Source of the DNA: Variovorax sp. OV700 | GTDB taxonomy: Bacteria; Pseudomonadota; Gammaproteobacteria; Burkholderiales; Burkholderiaceae_C | Assembly: GCF_900099805.1 (NCBI RefSeq) | Contig: NZ_FNDR01000006.1 | Coordinates: 186,001-250,000 of the forward strand | Direction: 5' to 3' | DNA length: 64,000 nt | Shown here: positions 17,989-27,175 of the stretch, in pieces | Layout: each line of letters starts with the position of its first letter | Position numbering within the stretch: the stretch's first letter is position 1 | The notes under the pieces: model-generated | The model's input: the letters and a program-made list of their open reading frames with translations, nothing else | Databases searched by the model: none | What the model was told of the DNA's origin: nothing | Made by a program: the position numbers and the translations under genes

Positions 17989-18004
17989 GCGCGCGAAGCC
18001 TCGA

Positions 18005-18559
18005 TCAGTACTCAGGCTGCCAGTCGACCGTGATCAGGCGGCCGGCGAGGTCGACCTTGTCGACGAAGACAGAGACGAAGGGCACCATGCGTTCGACGGC
18101 CTTGCCGTCTTCTTCGGCCGCGAGCACCAGCGTGGTCTGCGGGCCGGTAGCGAGCAGTTCGCGCACCGTGCCGAGCGCCACGCCTTCGCGGTTGACCACC
18201 GAAAGGCCGATCAGGTCGACCCAGTAGTACTCGTCATCGCCGGCCGTCGGAAAGCTCGAGCGCGGCACGAACACGCGCGCGCCGCGCAGTGCCTCGGCGG
18301 CATTGCGGTCGGGCACATCTTCGGACGAGGCGACGATGCAGTCGGAATGTTCTTTGGCTTCGCGGATCGCGAGCCGGAAAGCTGCGGTTGCCGAGGCTCC
18401 GGGAGCCTGCAGGAACCAGCGCTTGGAAGAAAAAAGCGCCTCTGGCTGGGCGCTGTGGGGCAGGACCTTGAACCAGCCCTTGATGCCCCATGCATCGGCG
18501 ATGCGTCCTACCTCGATCGCATCCGCCGGCAATTCGGCGGCTTCGAGTGTAGGCAGCAT
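18005..18559 (-). CDS. rimM: Ribosome maturation factor RimM
   Basis: 184 residues. [19 protein letters not shown] opens the N-terminal RimM domain, and [20 protein letters not shown] with [20 protein letters not shown] forms the PRC-barrel domain. It binds S19 and helps maturation of the 30S head. It is 16 bases from both rpsP and trmD, consistent with a single transcript. Compared with E. coli there is an insert between strands of the first domain ([20 protein letters not shown]). Confidence 0.96.
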   Translation of the reverse strand: MLPTLEAAELPADAIEVGRIADAWGIKGWFKVLPHSAQPEALFSSKRWFLQAPGASATAAFRLAIREAKEHSDCIVASSEDVPDRNAAEALRGARVFVPRSSFPTAGDDEYYWVDLIGLSVVNREGVALGTVRELLATGPQTTLVLAAEEDGKAVERMVPFVSVFVDKVDLAGRLITVDWQPEY

Positions 18560-18575
18560 CGGCGTGCCGGACAGC

Positions 18576-18839
18576 TTAGGCAGCTGCCTTGGGCGCTGCG
18601 GCTGCAGCTTGCTTGATCAGGCGCAGAACCGTCGGCGAAGCTTGTGCGCCGACGCCCTTCCAGTAGGCCAGGCGGTCCTGGGCAATACGGATGCTTTCTT
18701 CGTTTTCCTTGGCGATCGGGTTGTAGAAACCCAGGCGCTCGATGAAACGGCCATCGCGGCGAACGCGCTTGTCCGACACGACGATGTTGAAGAACGGACG
18801 GCCTTTGGAGCCGCCGCGGGAGAGTCGAATGACGACCAT
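18576..18839 (-). CDS. rpsP: 30S ribosomal protein S16
   Basis: 87 residues starting [20 protein letters not shown], a typical S16 with an Ala/Lys-rich tail ([10 protein letters not shown]). S16 is a primary binder of the 5' domain of 16S rRNA. It is the first gene of the operon; the leader of about 120 bases between promoter and start may carry control elements, but I saw none clearly. Confidence 0.97.
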   Translation of the reverse strand: MVVIRLSRGGSKGRPFFNIVVSDKRVRRDGRFIERLGFYNPIAKENEESIRIAQDRLAYWKGVGAQASPTVLRLIKQAAAAAPKAAA

Positions 18840-18960
18840 GATTTATCCTTGGGTGGTGCAGCAAGCCCGTTGTCTAAACAAGAAGCCCGCTCACAGTGTT
18901 CTTTCAACGTCGAGACACGCGACATGGCCACCCGGCCAGCGACACGCTGAAAAGCCTGCG

Positions 18961-18988
18961 ATTATAGCCCGACCCGCGTTTTCTCCAA
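18961..18988 (-). promoter_or_regulatory. Promoter of the rpsP operon
   Basis: On the minus strand TTGGAG (complement of 18983-18988), a 16-base spacer and a perfect TATAAT (complement of 18961-18966). It lies about 120 bases upstream of rpsP, in the short gap to the divergent acetyltransferase gene. Confidence 0.7.
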
Positions 18989-19022
18989 TTTCAGCGCTTG
19001 GCGCGCTTCGTTTTCCACCTGC

Positions 19023-19547
19023 ATGACCCTCATCATCCGCCCCAGCCGCGACGAAGATGTCGCGGCCCTTACGGCCATCTACGCCCATCACGTGCTGAAC
19101 GGCACCGGCACTTTCGAAACCGAGCCCCCCTCGGCCGCCGACATGGCGGCGCGGCGCGCCGACGTGCTCGGCAAGAACCTGCCCTATCTCGTTGCCGAAG
19201 AAAACGGCGAAGTGTTGGGTTTTGCCTACTGCAACTGGTTCAAGCCGCGCCCGGCCTACCGCTTTTCCGCCGAAGACTCGATCTACATCTCCGAAGCCGC
19301 ACGTGGCCGGGGCCTGGGCGGCCAGCTGCTCGCAGCCCTCTCGCAGGCCGCAGAGGCGGTGGGCGTGCGCAAGCTCATCGCAGTGATCGGCGACTCGGCC
19401 AACGCGGGCTCGGTGGGCGTTCATCGCAGCCAGGGGTTCACGCATGTGGGCGTGCTCAAGGACTGCGGCTGGAAGTTCGGCGAATGGCGCGACGTGGTCC
19501 TGATGGAAAAGGTCCTCGGCGAAGGCAGCACCACCAAACCCGAATGA
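19023..19547 (+). CDS. GNAT-family N-acetyltransferase, phosphinothricin acetyltransferase-like
   Basis: 174 residues. It starts MTLIIRPSRDEDVAALTAIY, with the N-terminal signature NGTGTFETEPPSAADMAARR. The acetyl-CoA loop is SEAARGRGLGGQLLAALSQA (about 93-112), and the C-terminal ends VGVLKDCGWKFGEWRDVVLM. This matches the Pat/Bar/YwnH branch, whose members acetylate phosphinothricin, methionine sulfoximine/sulfone or other amino-acid-like compounds. The actual substrate is not determinable. The stop overlaps the start of the TM2 protein (ATGA). Confidence 0.9.
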   Translation: MTLIIRPSRDEDVAALTAIYAHHVLNGTGTFETEPPSAADMAARRADVLGKNLPYLVAEENGEVLGFAYCNWFKPRPAYRFSAEDSIYISEAARGRGLGGQLLAALSQAAEAVGVRKLIAVIGDSANAGSVGVHRSQGFTHVGVLKDCGWKFGEWRDVVLMEKVLGEGSTTKPE

Positions 19548-19990
19548 AAAACAAGACCATTGCCGCTTGGCTCTCCTTCCTGGGCGGCCCCTTGGGCCTG
19601 CACCGCTTCTACCTTCGCGGCATGGGCGACTGGCTCGGTTGGCTGCTGCCCATTCCCACGGCGCTCGGCCTCTACGGCATCGAGCGCGCACGCATGTACG
19701 GCCTGGACGACGGTTGGAGCTGGGTTCTGATTCCGTTCCTGGGCTTCACCATCGCCGGATGCGCGCTGATGGCCATCATCTACGGCCTCATGGCGCCCGA
19801 GAAGTGGAATGCACGCTTCAACGCGGGTGCGCCTCCGGACGCCGCGCCCGGCCTCACCAACTGGGCCACCATCGGGGCGGTGGTACTCGCGCTCCTCTTC
19901 GGCACCACGGTGCTGATGGCCAGCATCGTGTTCAGCTTCCAGCGCTACTTCGAACACCAGGTCGAAGAAGGCCGGAAGATTTCACAGTAG
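19544..19990 (+). CDS. TM2-domain membrane protein
   Basis: 148 residues. MKNKTIAAWLSFLGGPLGLH followed by RFYLRG is the TM2 domain signature (short hairpin of two helices with a GxHRFYLG turn). A further hydrophobic pair follows (WSWVLIPFLGFTIAGCALMAII), then a last helix near 115-135 (TIGAVVLALLFGTTVLMASI). The function of bacterial TM2 proteins is unknown. The ATG overlaps the upstream acetyltransferase stop by ATGA, so the two are co-translated. Confidence 0.85.
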   Translation: MKNKTIAAWLSFLGGPLGLHRFYLRGMGDWLGWLLPIPTALGLYGIERARMYGLDDGWSWVLIPFLGFTIAGCALMAIIYGLMAPEKWNARFNAGAPPDAAPGLTNWATIGAVVLALLFGTTVLMASIVFSFQRYFEHQVEEGRKISQ

Positions 19991-20018
19991 CCCGTTGCGC
20001 GCCCGAAGGGCGCGCGCC

Positions 20019-21029
20019 TCAGAAAATCTGCAGGCTGAGCCAGTAGGCAATGGCGGCGACGAAGGCCGATGCCGGGATCGTGAAGATCCAGGCCCAGACG
20101 ATGTTGCCTGCCACGCCCCAACGCACGGCGCTCGCGCGTTGCGCGGAGCCGACGCCGACGATGGCGCCAGTGATGGTGTGGGTGGTCGAGACGGGAATGC
20201 CCAGCGCGGTGGCCAGGAACAACGTGAGCGCGCCGCCGGTCTCCGCGCAGAAGCCGCCCACGGGCTTGAGCTTGGTGATCTTCTGGCCCATGGTCTTTAC
20301 GATGCGCCAGCCGCCGAACATGGTGCCCAGCGCGATCGCGGCATAGCAGCTCACGATGGTCCAGGTAGGCGGGCTCGCATCGGTGGCCGAGGCGTAGCCG
20401 GTGGCGATCAGCAGCATCCAGATGATGCCGATGGTTTTCTGCGCATCGTTGCCGCCGTGGCCCAGGCTGTAAGCCCCGGCAGACACCAGCTGCAGCCGCC
20501 GGAACCAGCGGTCGACGCGGGACGGCGTGGCGCGGCGGAAGCCCCAGGCCACCACCACCATCATCATCGAGCCCAGCACGAAGCCGAGAAACGGCGAAAC
20601 GAAAATGAAGGCCACGGTCTTCCAGATGCCGGTGGCCACCAGGCCGCCGGTACCGGTCTTGGCGATCACGGCCCCCACGATGCCGCCGATCAGCGCGTGC
20701 GACGAACTGCTCGGGATGCCGTAGTACCAGGTCACGAGGTTCCAGCTGATGGCGCCCACGAGAGCGCCAAAGACCACGTGCACATCGACCACACCGGGCT
20801 GGGCAATGCCCTTGCCGACCGTGGCCGCCACGCTCAGGTGGAAGATGAAGATGGCGACCAGATTGAAGAAGGCCGCGAACAGCACGGCGTGTCCCGGTTT
20901 GAGCACGCCCGTCGACACCACGGTGGCGATCGAGTTCGCCGCGTCGTGGAAGCCATTCATGAAGTCGAACAGGATCGCGAGCGCGACCAGCACCATCACC
21001 ACCCAGAGGGCGACCTGAACCGTTGCCAT
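20019..21029 (-). CDS. pit: Inorganic phosphate transporter, PiT family
   Basis: 336 residues, about ten membrane helices. The two inverted signature repeats of the family are clear: FDFMNGFHDAANSIATVV near the N-terminus and GHGGNDAQKTIGI in the second half. It carries metal-phosphate/H+ symport at low affinity. The partner PhoU-like DUF47 gene lies 13 bases upstream on the same strand, a standard pairing. The protein is shorter than E. coli PitA, matching the compact PiT form. Confidence 0.94.
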   Translation of the reverse strand: MATVQVALWVVMVLVALAILFDFMNGFHDAANSIATVVSTGVLKPGHAVLFAAFFNLVAIFIFHLSVAATVGKGIAQPGVVDVHVVFGALVGAISWNLVTWYYGIPSSSSHALIGGIVGAVIAKTGTGGLVATGIWKTVAFIFVSPFLGFVLGSMMMVVVAWGFRRATPSRVDRWFRRLQLVSAGAYSLGHGGNDAQKTIGIIWMLLIATGYASATDASPPTWTIVSCYAAIALGTMFGGWRIVKTMGQKITKLKPVGGFCAETGGALTLFLATALGIPVSTTHTITGAIVGVGSAQRASAVRWGVAGNIVWAWIFTIPASAFVAAIAYWLSLQIF

Positions 21030-21042
21030 CGATTGCTGCCGA

Positions 21043-21687
21043 TCAGGAATTCTCGAGGACGATGCCCTCGATCACATTGGCCACGTCCTCGCATTTGTCG
21101 GTGATCGTCTCGAGCAATTCGTAGATTGCCTTGAGCTTGATCACCTCGCGCACATCCGGCTCCTCGCGGAACAGCTTGCTCATGGCGCTGCGCATCACGC
21201 GATCGGCGTCCGACTCGAGGCGGTCGATTTCCTCGCAGGTCTTGAGCGTGGCCTCGGCCACGGCCGGGTCGGCGATCTTGCCCAGGAACTTGACGGCGTC
21301 TTTCAGGCGGTCGCAACACTTCACGCTCAGTGCCGTGAGGCGCACGATCTCGTCGGTCATGTGGCGCACGTCGTACAGCGCCATTGTCTCGGCCGAATCC
21401 TGGATCAGGTCGGCCACGTCGTCCATCGTGTTGATGAGCTTGTGGATCTGCTCGCGGTCGATGGGCGTGATGAAAGTCTTGTGGATCAGCCGGTTGACGT
21501 CATGCGTCACGCGGTCGGCCGCACGCTCGGCATTGTCGACGTCGCGGTTGTATTGCTCCCGCAAGTGCACGTCGTTGTAATTGGCCACGAGTTGCTCGAA
21601 CGCCCGCGCCGCTTCGACAATGCGCTCGGCGTGCTGGTTGAACATCTCGAAAAAATTCCCCTCGCGGGGCAGCAGCTTGCCAAACAT
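21043..21687 (-). CDS. DUF47 (PhoU-like) protein, Pit accessory regulator
   Basis: 214 residues starting MFGKLLPREGNFFEMFNQHA. It is all helical, with repeated acidic and Asp/Glu-His segments (AERAADRVTHDVNRLIHKTF, DVADLIQDSAETMALYDVRH) as in PhoU-like metal-binding three-helix bundles. Proteins of this family sit next to Pit genes and modulate uptake. An extended start at 21717 is rejected: MFGKLLPREGNFF is the conserved N-terminus. It is first in a two-gene operon with pit. Confidence 0.93.
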   Translation of the reverse strand: MFGKLLPREGNFFEMFNQHAERIVEAARAFEQLVANYNDVHLREQYNRDVDNAERAADRVTHDVNRLIHKTFITPIDREQIHKLINTMDDVADLIQDSAETMALYDVRHMTDEIVRLTALSVKCCDRLKDAVKFLGKIADPAVAEATLKTCEEIDRLESDADRVMRSAMSKLFREEPDVREVIKLKAIYELLETITDKCEDVANVIEGIVLENS

Positions 21688-21804
21688 GGCGCTCTCCTGG
21701 GTTCGCGGCTGCCACAAATGCGTGACAACGTCATGAAAAACCGCGCAAGTGTAATGGGCGGCGCAAAGCCGGCCGGTCCGGCAGGGTTCCGGACTCCGGC
21801 CGGC

Positions 21805-22449
21805 TCAGTCGCGGATTCGCTCGATGACCTGTGACGAGACGCGGGCGAGCGCCGCGCGCGGCACCTTGTCCGGAGCGATCTCTGCCAGCGGCTTGAGCAC
21901 GAAGGCGCGATCTCGCATGCGGGGATGCGGCAAGCTCAGCGCGGGCGTGTCCTTGATCGCATTACCGTGCATCAGCAGGTCGAGATCGAGTGTGCGCGGC
22001 GCATTTGGAAACGGCCGTTCGCGGCCGGCCTGCTCTTCGAGCAGATGCAGCTCGGCCAGGAACGCCTCGGCCGTGAGCCCGGTCCGCACAGCCACCACGG
22101 CATTGATGAAATCGGGCCCGGCCGCATCGACCGGTGCGCTGCGGTAAAGCGACGAGCGCGCCGTGACCACGGTGCGTTCGATGGTGCCGATGGCGTCCAT
22201 GGCCGCTTTCACCGCCGCCTGTGCGTCGCCAAGGTTGGCGCCGATGGCGACGAAGGCCTGCACCGTCGGATAGTCCTCGCGCGTGCGGCGTGCGGCAGGG
22301 CTGCCAGGTGCCACCTTGCCCGAGGGACGGCTGGGCGCGCGGCGTGCCGGCGCCGAGCCGCTCTTCGGCTTGGCGGCACCGCCGCGCGGCGACGCGGGCT
22401 GGCTCCTGCCGCCGCTCTTGCCATCCTTCGGCCGGTTGGGGGCGCTCAT
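21805..22449 (-). CDS. folK: 2-amino-4-hydroxy-6-hydroxymethyldihydropteridine pyrophosphokinase
   Basis: 214 residues. The HPPK core begins near residue 65 (AFVAIGANLGDAQAAVKAAM) and includes YRSAPVDAAGPDFINAVVAV and the signature RTLDLDLLMHG with SLPHPRMRDRAFVLKPL. The preceding 60 residues are a Pro/Ser/Arg/Lys-rich, probably disordered extension absent from E. coli FolK; whether it is translated depends on the start. The ATG at 22449 overlaps the pcnB stop (ATGA), which supports it. The enzyme pyrophosphorylates hydroxymethyl-dihydropterin in folate synthesis. Confidence 0.93.
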   Translation of the reverse strand: MSAPNRPKDGKSGGRSQPASPRGGAAKPKSGSAPARRAPSRPSGKVAPGSPAARRTREDYPTVQAFVAIGANLGDAQAAVKAAMDAIGTIERTVVTARSSLYRSAPVDAAGPDFINAVVAVRTGLTAEAFLAELHLLEEQAGRERPFPNAPRTLDLDLLMHGNAIKDTPALSLPHPRMRDRAFVLKPLAEIAPDKVPRAALARVSSQVIERIRD

Positions 22450-24083
22450 TCGCCTGCGGCGCTCCCGCCGCCCTCGCCTGCACCGCCACCGCCCGCGGCA
22501 CCACCGGTGCGGGGCTTCCGGCGACGCCGGCGCTTGCGCGGCGCCGCGGCCTCGCCATCGGTCGAGACGCCCGCGGCTTCGGTTTCCAGCTCATCGTCTT
22601 GCTGCGCCGGCTCCTGGCCGTCCTGACGCTGGCGCGCAGCCGGTTCGCCGTGAGGCTTGGGCGCCACCGGGTCGCGCGTGCGCACGCGCTGGCGGGTCTT
22701 CTGCTCGTCGCGCACCTGCTCCAGCAGGTCTTGCTGGCGCACGTCGTCGGCTGTGCTGAACTCTTGCCACCATTCGGCAATGGCCTCGCTGACTTCACCC
22801 ACGTCGGCGCGCAGGCGCATGAAGTCGAAGGCGGCGCGGAAGCGCGCCTGATCGACCAGGCTGTAGGGCGTGGAACCGGTGCGCTTGTCGAAGCGCGGCT
22901 GCATCATCCAGATCTCGCGCATGTCGGCGGCCAGCTTGCCGCGTCCCGACACGTCGCCGATGCGGGCGTTGAACACGTCGTCGATGGCATCTTGCAGCGC
23001 CGGGAACGGCGGCTGCGGGCGTTGGCCGTGCCGGCCCTCTATGCGCTGAGCCCAGCCGTCGCGCACGTCGGCCCACAGCACGCAGGCCAGGAGGAAGCTG
23101 GGCGCCACGGGCTTGCCTTCGCCGACGCGGCGGTCGGTGTCCTGCAGGGCGGCCTTCACGAATTGCGAATCGGCGCGCTCCACCACCACGTCGAGCAGCG
23201 GATAGATGCCAGTGACCAGGTCCAGCTTGCGCAGCTGCTCCACCGTGGCAATGGCGTGGCCGGTCTGCAGCAGCTTGAGCATCTCGTCGAACAGGCGGCT
23301 CTGCGGCACGTCGGCCAGCAGCTTGCTCGACTCGACCAGCGGCGCGGCGGTCTTGGTTTCCATCTTGAAACCGAGGGCCGCGAGCTTGGCCGAGAAGCGG
23401 ATGGCGCGAATGATGCGCACCGGGTCTTCGCGGTAGCGCGTGGCGGGGTCGCCGATCATGCGCAGCGTGAGCTTCTGCGCGTCCTTGATGCCGTTGTGAT
23501 AGTCGACCACGATCTGGTTGGCCGGGTCGTAGTACATGGCGTTCACGGTGAAGTCGCGGCGCGCCGCGTCTTCTTCCTGCGGGCCCCAGACGTTGTCGCG
23601 CAGCACGCGGCCGCTGGCGTCCACCGCGTGCTTCATGCTTGCGAGTTCGCCCTTGCTGGTGCGCTCGTTGCCGGCAACCTGCTCGGCGGCGGCGTTGTCC
23701 ATATAGGCGCGGAAGGTCGAGACCTCGATCACCTCGTGCTCGCGGCCGCGCCCATACACCACGTGCACGATGCGAAAGCGCCGCCCGATGATGAAGGCGC
23801 GCCTGAAGAGCGACTTGACCTGCTCGGGCGTGGCGTTGGTGGCCACGTCGAAGTCCTTCGGACGCAGGCCCAGCAGCAGGTCTCGCACCGCGCCGCCCAC
23901 CACGTAGGCCTCGTAGCCGGCTTGCTGGAGCGTGGTGACGACGTTCTTCGCGCGTTCGTCGACCAGGGCTGGATCGATCTTGTGAACCTCCGCAGGCACC
24001 TCCTGGCGCTTGCCGAAACGGCTCTTGCCCTGTGCGCCGCCGGCCGATTTGCCGAGCAGCTTGTCGATGAATTTCTTGATCAT
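22446..24083 (-). CDS. pcnB: Poly(A) polymerase I
   Basis: 545 residues. The nucleotidyltransferase head shows YVVGGAVRDLLLGLRPKDFD and VATNATPEQVKSLF, then FRIVHVVYGRGREHEVIEVS with the catalytic acid; RREDVR-like features of tRNA nucleotidyltransferases are not seen. The C-terminal 110 residues are basic and low complexity (PRKRRRRRKPRTGGAAGGGG), typical of PcnB RNA-binding tails. The enzyme adds poly(A) tails that promote RNA decay. It is followed by folK with a 4-base overlap, the usual proteobacterial order, and preceded by hda. Confidence 0.94.
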   Translation of the reverse strand: MIKKFIDKLLGKSAGGAQGKSRFGKRQEVPAEVHKIDPALVDERAKNVVTTLQQAGYEAYVVGGAVRDLLLGLRPKDFDVATNATPEQVKSLFRRAFIIGRRFRIVHVVYGRGREHEVIEVSTFRAYMDNAAAEQVAGNERTSKGELASMKHAVDASGRVLRDNVWGPQEEDAARRDFTVNAMYYDPANQIVVDYHNGIKDAQKLTLRMIGDPATRYREDPVRIIRAIRFSAKLAALGFKMETKTAAPLVESSKLLADVPQSRLFDEMLKLLQTGHAIATVEQLRKLDLVTGIYPLLDVVVERADSQFVKAALQDTDRRVGEGKPVAPSFLLACVLWADVRDGWAQRIEGRHGQRPQPPFPALQDAIDDVFNARIGDVSGRGKLAADMREIWMMQPRFDKRTGSTPYSLVDQARFRAAFDFMRLRADVGEVSEAIAEWWQEFSTADDVRQQDLLEQVRDEQKTRQRVRTRDPVAPKPHGEPAARQRQDGQEPAQQDDELETEAAGVSTDGEAAAPRKRRRRRKPRTGGAAGGGGAGEGGGSAAGE

Positions 24084-24102
24084 TGTTGGTTGAAGCTCTT
24101 CT

Positions 24103-24789
24103 TTATTCGTTTTCGAGCATGGATCGGATCAGCGGGATCGTGATCGCGCGCTGTGTCTGCAGGGCATAGCCATCGAGCTGCGTGAGCAGCTCCATGAGGC
24201 TGCCCAGGTCGCGGCTGAAGCGGTGCAGCATGTAGTCGAGCACGTCGTCCGACAGCATGACGCCGCGCGCGTCGGCCGCCTGCCGCAGCACCGCGCGGCG
24301 TTCGCTTTCGCTCAGCACCTGCAGGTGGAACACGTGGCCCCAGCCCAGCCGGGTGCGAAGATCTTCGCGCAGCGGCAGGTCGGCCGGCGGCAGGGCGCCC
24401 GCGGCCACCACGCCGCGCTGCAGGGTCTGCGCGTTGACGAACCAGTTGAAGGCCGCGTGCTGCTGCACCGCGGTGTACAGGTGCACGTCGTCCAGGAGCA
24501 CGGCGCCCCAGCGCTCGTCGAACTCGGGCGGCTCCAGCAGGCCGGCGTGCAGCCAACCCACGCTCGCGCCCTGCTCGCGCAGTGCGACACGCACCGATTC
24601 GAGCAGATGGGTCTTGCCGCTGCCGCTTTCGCCCCACAGATAGGTGGGCACGGGAGAGTGCGGCACCGGCTGGCCGGCGCCGCCCACCCACAGTTGCAGG
24701 TGCCGCAGCGCCGCCTCGTTCGGGCCGGCAAAAAAAGCGTCGAAGCTGGGGCCCGTCGCAATGCCGATATCGAGCGCGAGCTGTTTCAT
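24103..24789 (-). CDS. hda: DnaA regulatory inactivator Hda
   Basis: 228 residues from [14 protein letters not shown]. The N-terminal QLALDI resembles the beta-clamp-binding motif of Hda. The AAA+ module has [15 protein letters not shown] (Walker A), [10 protein letters not shown] (Walker B) and a lid ending [14 protein letters not shown]. With the loaded sliding clamp it stimulates DnaA-ATP hydrolysis after initiation. No DnaA-like DNA-binding domain is present, as expected. A start five codons upstream (24804, MNLPG) is equally possible; longer ORF extensions to 24942 are not. It is divergent from purM and sits just upstream of pcnB. Confidence 0.9.
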   Translation of the reverse strand: MKQLALDIGIATGPSFDAFFAGPNEAALRHLQLWVGGAGQPVPHSPVPTYLWGESGSGKTHLLESVRVALREQGASVGWLHAGLLEPPEFDERWGAVLLDDVHLYTAVQQHAAFNWFVNAQTLQRGVVAAGALPPADLPLREDLRTRLGWGHVFHLQVLSESERRAVLRQAADARGVMLSDDVLDYMLHRFSRDLGSLMELLTQLDGYALQTQRAITIPLIRSMLENE

Positions 24790-24922
24790 CCCGGGAAGGT
24801 TCATGGAGGGGGCCCGGAGGGCCCTTAAAATCGTGAGGAATTCTATCGGCCCGGCCGCTTCGGTTACCGGCGCCCCTACCTCTTCGTCTCCTTCCCGCCC
24901 CTTTTCTCGACACCGTCCGACC

Positions 24923-25963
24923 ATGACTTCCCCTACGCCCACCCCGCTCAGCTACAAGGATGCCGGTGTCGATATCGATGCCGGCGACGCCCTGGTCGAC
25001 CGTATCAAACCCCTCGCCAAGAAGACCCTTCGCGAAGGTGTACTGGCCGGCATCGGCGGCTTCGGCGCGCTGTTCGAGGTGCCCAAGCGCTACAAAGAGC
25101 CGGTGCTGGTGAGCGGCACCGACGGCGTGGGCACCAAGCTCAAGCTGGCTTTCGAATGGAACATGCACGACACGGTCGGCATCGACCTGGTGGCCATGAG
25201 CGTCAACGACGTGCTGGTGCAGGGCGCCGAGCCCCTCTTCTTTCTCGACTACTTCGCCTGCGGCAAGCTCGACGTGGACACGGCCGCGGCCGTGATCGGC
25301 GGCATCGCACGCGGCTGCGAAATCTCCGGTTGCGCGCTGATCGGCGGCGAAACCGCCGAAATGCCGGGCATGTACCCGGCCGGCGAGTACGACCTGGCCG
25401 GCTTTGCGGTCGGCGCGGTCGAAAAGTCGAAGATCCTCACCGGCCAGAACGTGAAGCCCGGCGACGTGGTGCTGGGCCTGGCTTCGGCCGGCGTGCACTC
25501 CAACGGCTTCAGCCTGGTACGCAAGGTGATCGAGCGCGCGGGTGCTGATCTGCCGGCCACGCTCGACGGCAAGCCTTTCCGCGAAGCCGTGATGGAACCC
25601 ACCCACCTCTACGTGAAGCCGGTGCTCGAGGCGCTGGCCAAGCACCCGATCAAGGCGCTGGCCCACATCACGGGTGGCGGCTTGCTCGAGAACATTCCGC
25701 GCGTGCTGCCCGAAGGCACGGCGGCCCACCTCAAGAAGGGCAGTTGGCCGCAAACCGAGCTCTTCGCCTGGCTGCAGAAGGTGGCGGGCATCGACGACAT
25801 CGAGATGAACCGCACCTTCAACAACGGCATCGGCATGGTGGTGGTGATCGATGCGGCCGAGGCCGCCGCCTGTGCCGCCACGCTGCGCGCAGCCGGAGAG
25901 TCGGTGCATGAAATCGGCACCATCGCCGAGCGCGCCGCGGGTGCCGCTGTAGTGGTCGGCTGA
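24923..25963 (+). CDS. purM: Phosphoribosylformylglycinamidine cyclo-ligase
   Basis: 346 residues starting [58 protein letters not shown] and [11 protein letters not shown] are strong AIR synthetase signatures; the C-terminal domain includes [17 protein letters not shown]. It closes the imidazole ring to form AIR in purine synthesis. It is divergent from hda; the 133-base spacer must hold both promoters, but I could only see weak boxes. The AI-2E-type transporter follows 39 bases downstream. Confidence 0.97.
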   Translation: MTSPTPTPLSYKDAGVDIDAGDALVDRIKPLAKKTLREGVLAGIGGFGALFEVPKRYKEPVLVSGTDGVGTKLKLAFEWNMHDTVGIDLVAMSVNDVLVQGAEPLFFLDYFACGKLDVDTAAAVIGGIARGCEISGCALIGGETAEMPGMYPAGEYDLAGFAVGAVEKSKILTGQNVKPGDVVLGLASAGVHSNGFSLVRKVIERAGADLPATLDGKPFREAVMEPTHLYVKPVLEALAKHPIKALAHITGGGLLENIPRVLPEGTAAHLKKGSWPQTELFAWLQKVAGIDDIEMNRTFNNGIGMVVVIDAAEAAACAATLRAAGESVHEIGTIAERAAGAAVVVG

Positions 25964-26002
25964 TCTTTTCCTCCGAGGCTCGCGCGCAGCACCCGGACCC
26001 TG

Positions 26003-27067
26003 ATGGCCAAACCCACCCTCGTCACCATCGACACCAAGCCCAAGCCTGCTTCCCGCAACGTGGTGCTGGCCAGCTACCTCTTGATGCCGGCCGCCCTGCT
26101 GCTGGTGATGTGGGAGCACCTGCTGCCCGGGCTTCTGTGCGTGTGCATCGGTTTTCTGGCCACGCGCTGGTTCGCACGCCTGATCGGCAATGGCCTGGCG
26201 CGGCTGAGGCTGCCGCCGCTGCGTGCCGGCGTGCTGGCCCGGTTCCTGGCGGTCACGCTGATGCTGCTCGCTCCCATTGCGCTGATTTCTCTCGGCCTGT
26301 CGGAGGCGCGGGAGTACATCCTCGATGCGCCCGACCAGTACCGAGACCTGCTCGACTACACGGCCCGCACGGTGCTCGAACTGCGGCTCAAGCTGCCTCC
26401 AGAAATTGCGGTCTACCTGCCTGAAGGCGCGGCCGAAGTGCAACGCGTGGTGGCCAACTACCTGCGGGCGCAGGCCGGTTCGCTGGCCCTGGCCGGCCGG
26501 GCATGGCTGGGCGGTCTGCTGTTCGCCTACGTCGGACTCATCGTGGGCGGGCTGGCCGCCATTGCGCCGCCGCCATTGCGGCACCGGCCATTGGCTGCGC
26601 AGCTGTACCGGCGCATCACCATCTTCGGCGAGGCCTTTCGCCAGATCGTTGCCGCGCAGTTCTGGATCGCGGCCTTCAACACCCTGCTGACCGCCATCTT
26701 CCTGCTGTTCCTGATGCCGCTCTGGGGCCCCCACCTGCCCTACACGCCGGCTCTGATCACATTGACCTTCGTGGCGGGCCTGGTGCCCATCGTGGGCAAC
26801 CTGGTCTGCAATTCGGTGATCACGCTGGTGGCGCTGTCGGTCTCTCCGATCACGGCGCTCGCCTGCCTTGTCTTCCTGATCGTCATTCACAAGGCCGAAT
26901 ACGTCATCAACGCCAAGGTGGTCGGCAGCCGCACGCAGATGCGCGTGTGGGAACTGCTGGCCGTCATGTTCGTGGCCGAAGCGATTTTCGGCCCGGCCGG
27001 CCTGGTGGCGGCGCCGCTTTTCTACGCGTACCTCAAGAAAGAGCTGCAGGCCGCCGAGCTCGTGTAG
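26003..27067 (+). CDS. AI-2E/PerM-family membrane transporter
   Basis: 354 residues with about eight hydrophobic segments. FVAGLVPIVGNLVCNSVITL and VVGSRTQMRVWELLAVMFVA with FGPAGLVAAPLFYAYLK near the C-terminus are typical of the AI-2 exporter/PerM family (UPF0118). Substrates in this family vary and include autoinducer-2 export and Na+/H+ exchange; none can be assigned here. Position next to purM and near hda is conserved in betaproteobacteria, so it is probably a core gene. Confidence 0.9.
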   Translation: MAKPTLVTIDTKPKPASRNVVLASYLLMPAALLLVMWEHLLPGLLCVCIGFLATRWFARLIGNGLARLRLPPLRAGVLARFLAVTLMLLAPIALISLGLSEAREYILDAPDQYRDLLDYTARTVLELRLKLPPEIAVYLPEGAAEVQRVVANYLRAQAGSLALAGRAWLGGLLFAYVGLIVGGLAAIAPPPLRHRPLAAQLYRRITIFGEAFRQIVAAQFWIAAFNTLLTAIFLLFLMPLWGPHLPYTPALITLTFVAGLVPIVGNLVCNSVITLVALSVSPITALACLVFLIVIHKAEYVINAKVVGSRTQMRVWELLAVMFVAEAIFGPAGLVAAPLFYAYLKKELQAAELV

Positions 27068-27175
27068 AACTCATGTCCTGATCTGATCGGTTCTGGTCTG
27101 CTTTGGCGCGGACCGGGCGCTGGCGACACTGAAGAATAGGAGGCATCATTCACTCCGCCCTTCGAGCCCGCACCC

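Noticed and set aside
24080..26890. 936-codon minus-strand ORF opposite purM and the AI-2E-type transporter
   Set aside because: Gln/His/Arg-rich shadow frame across several real genes and promoters.
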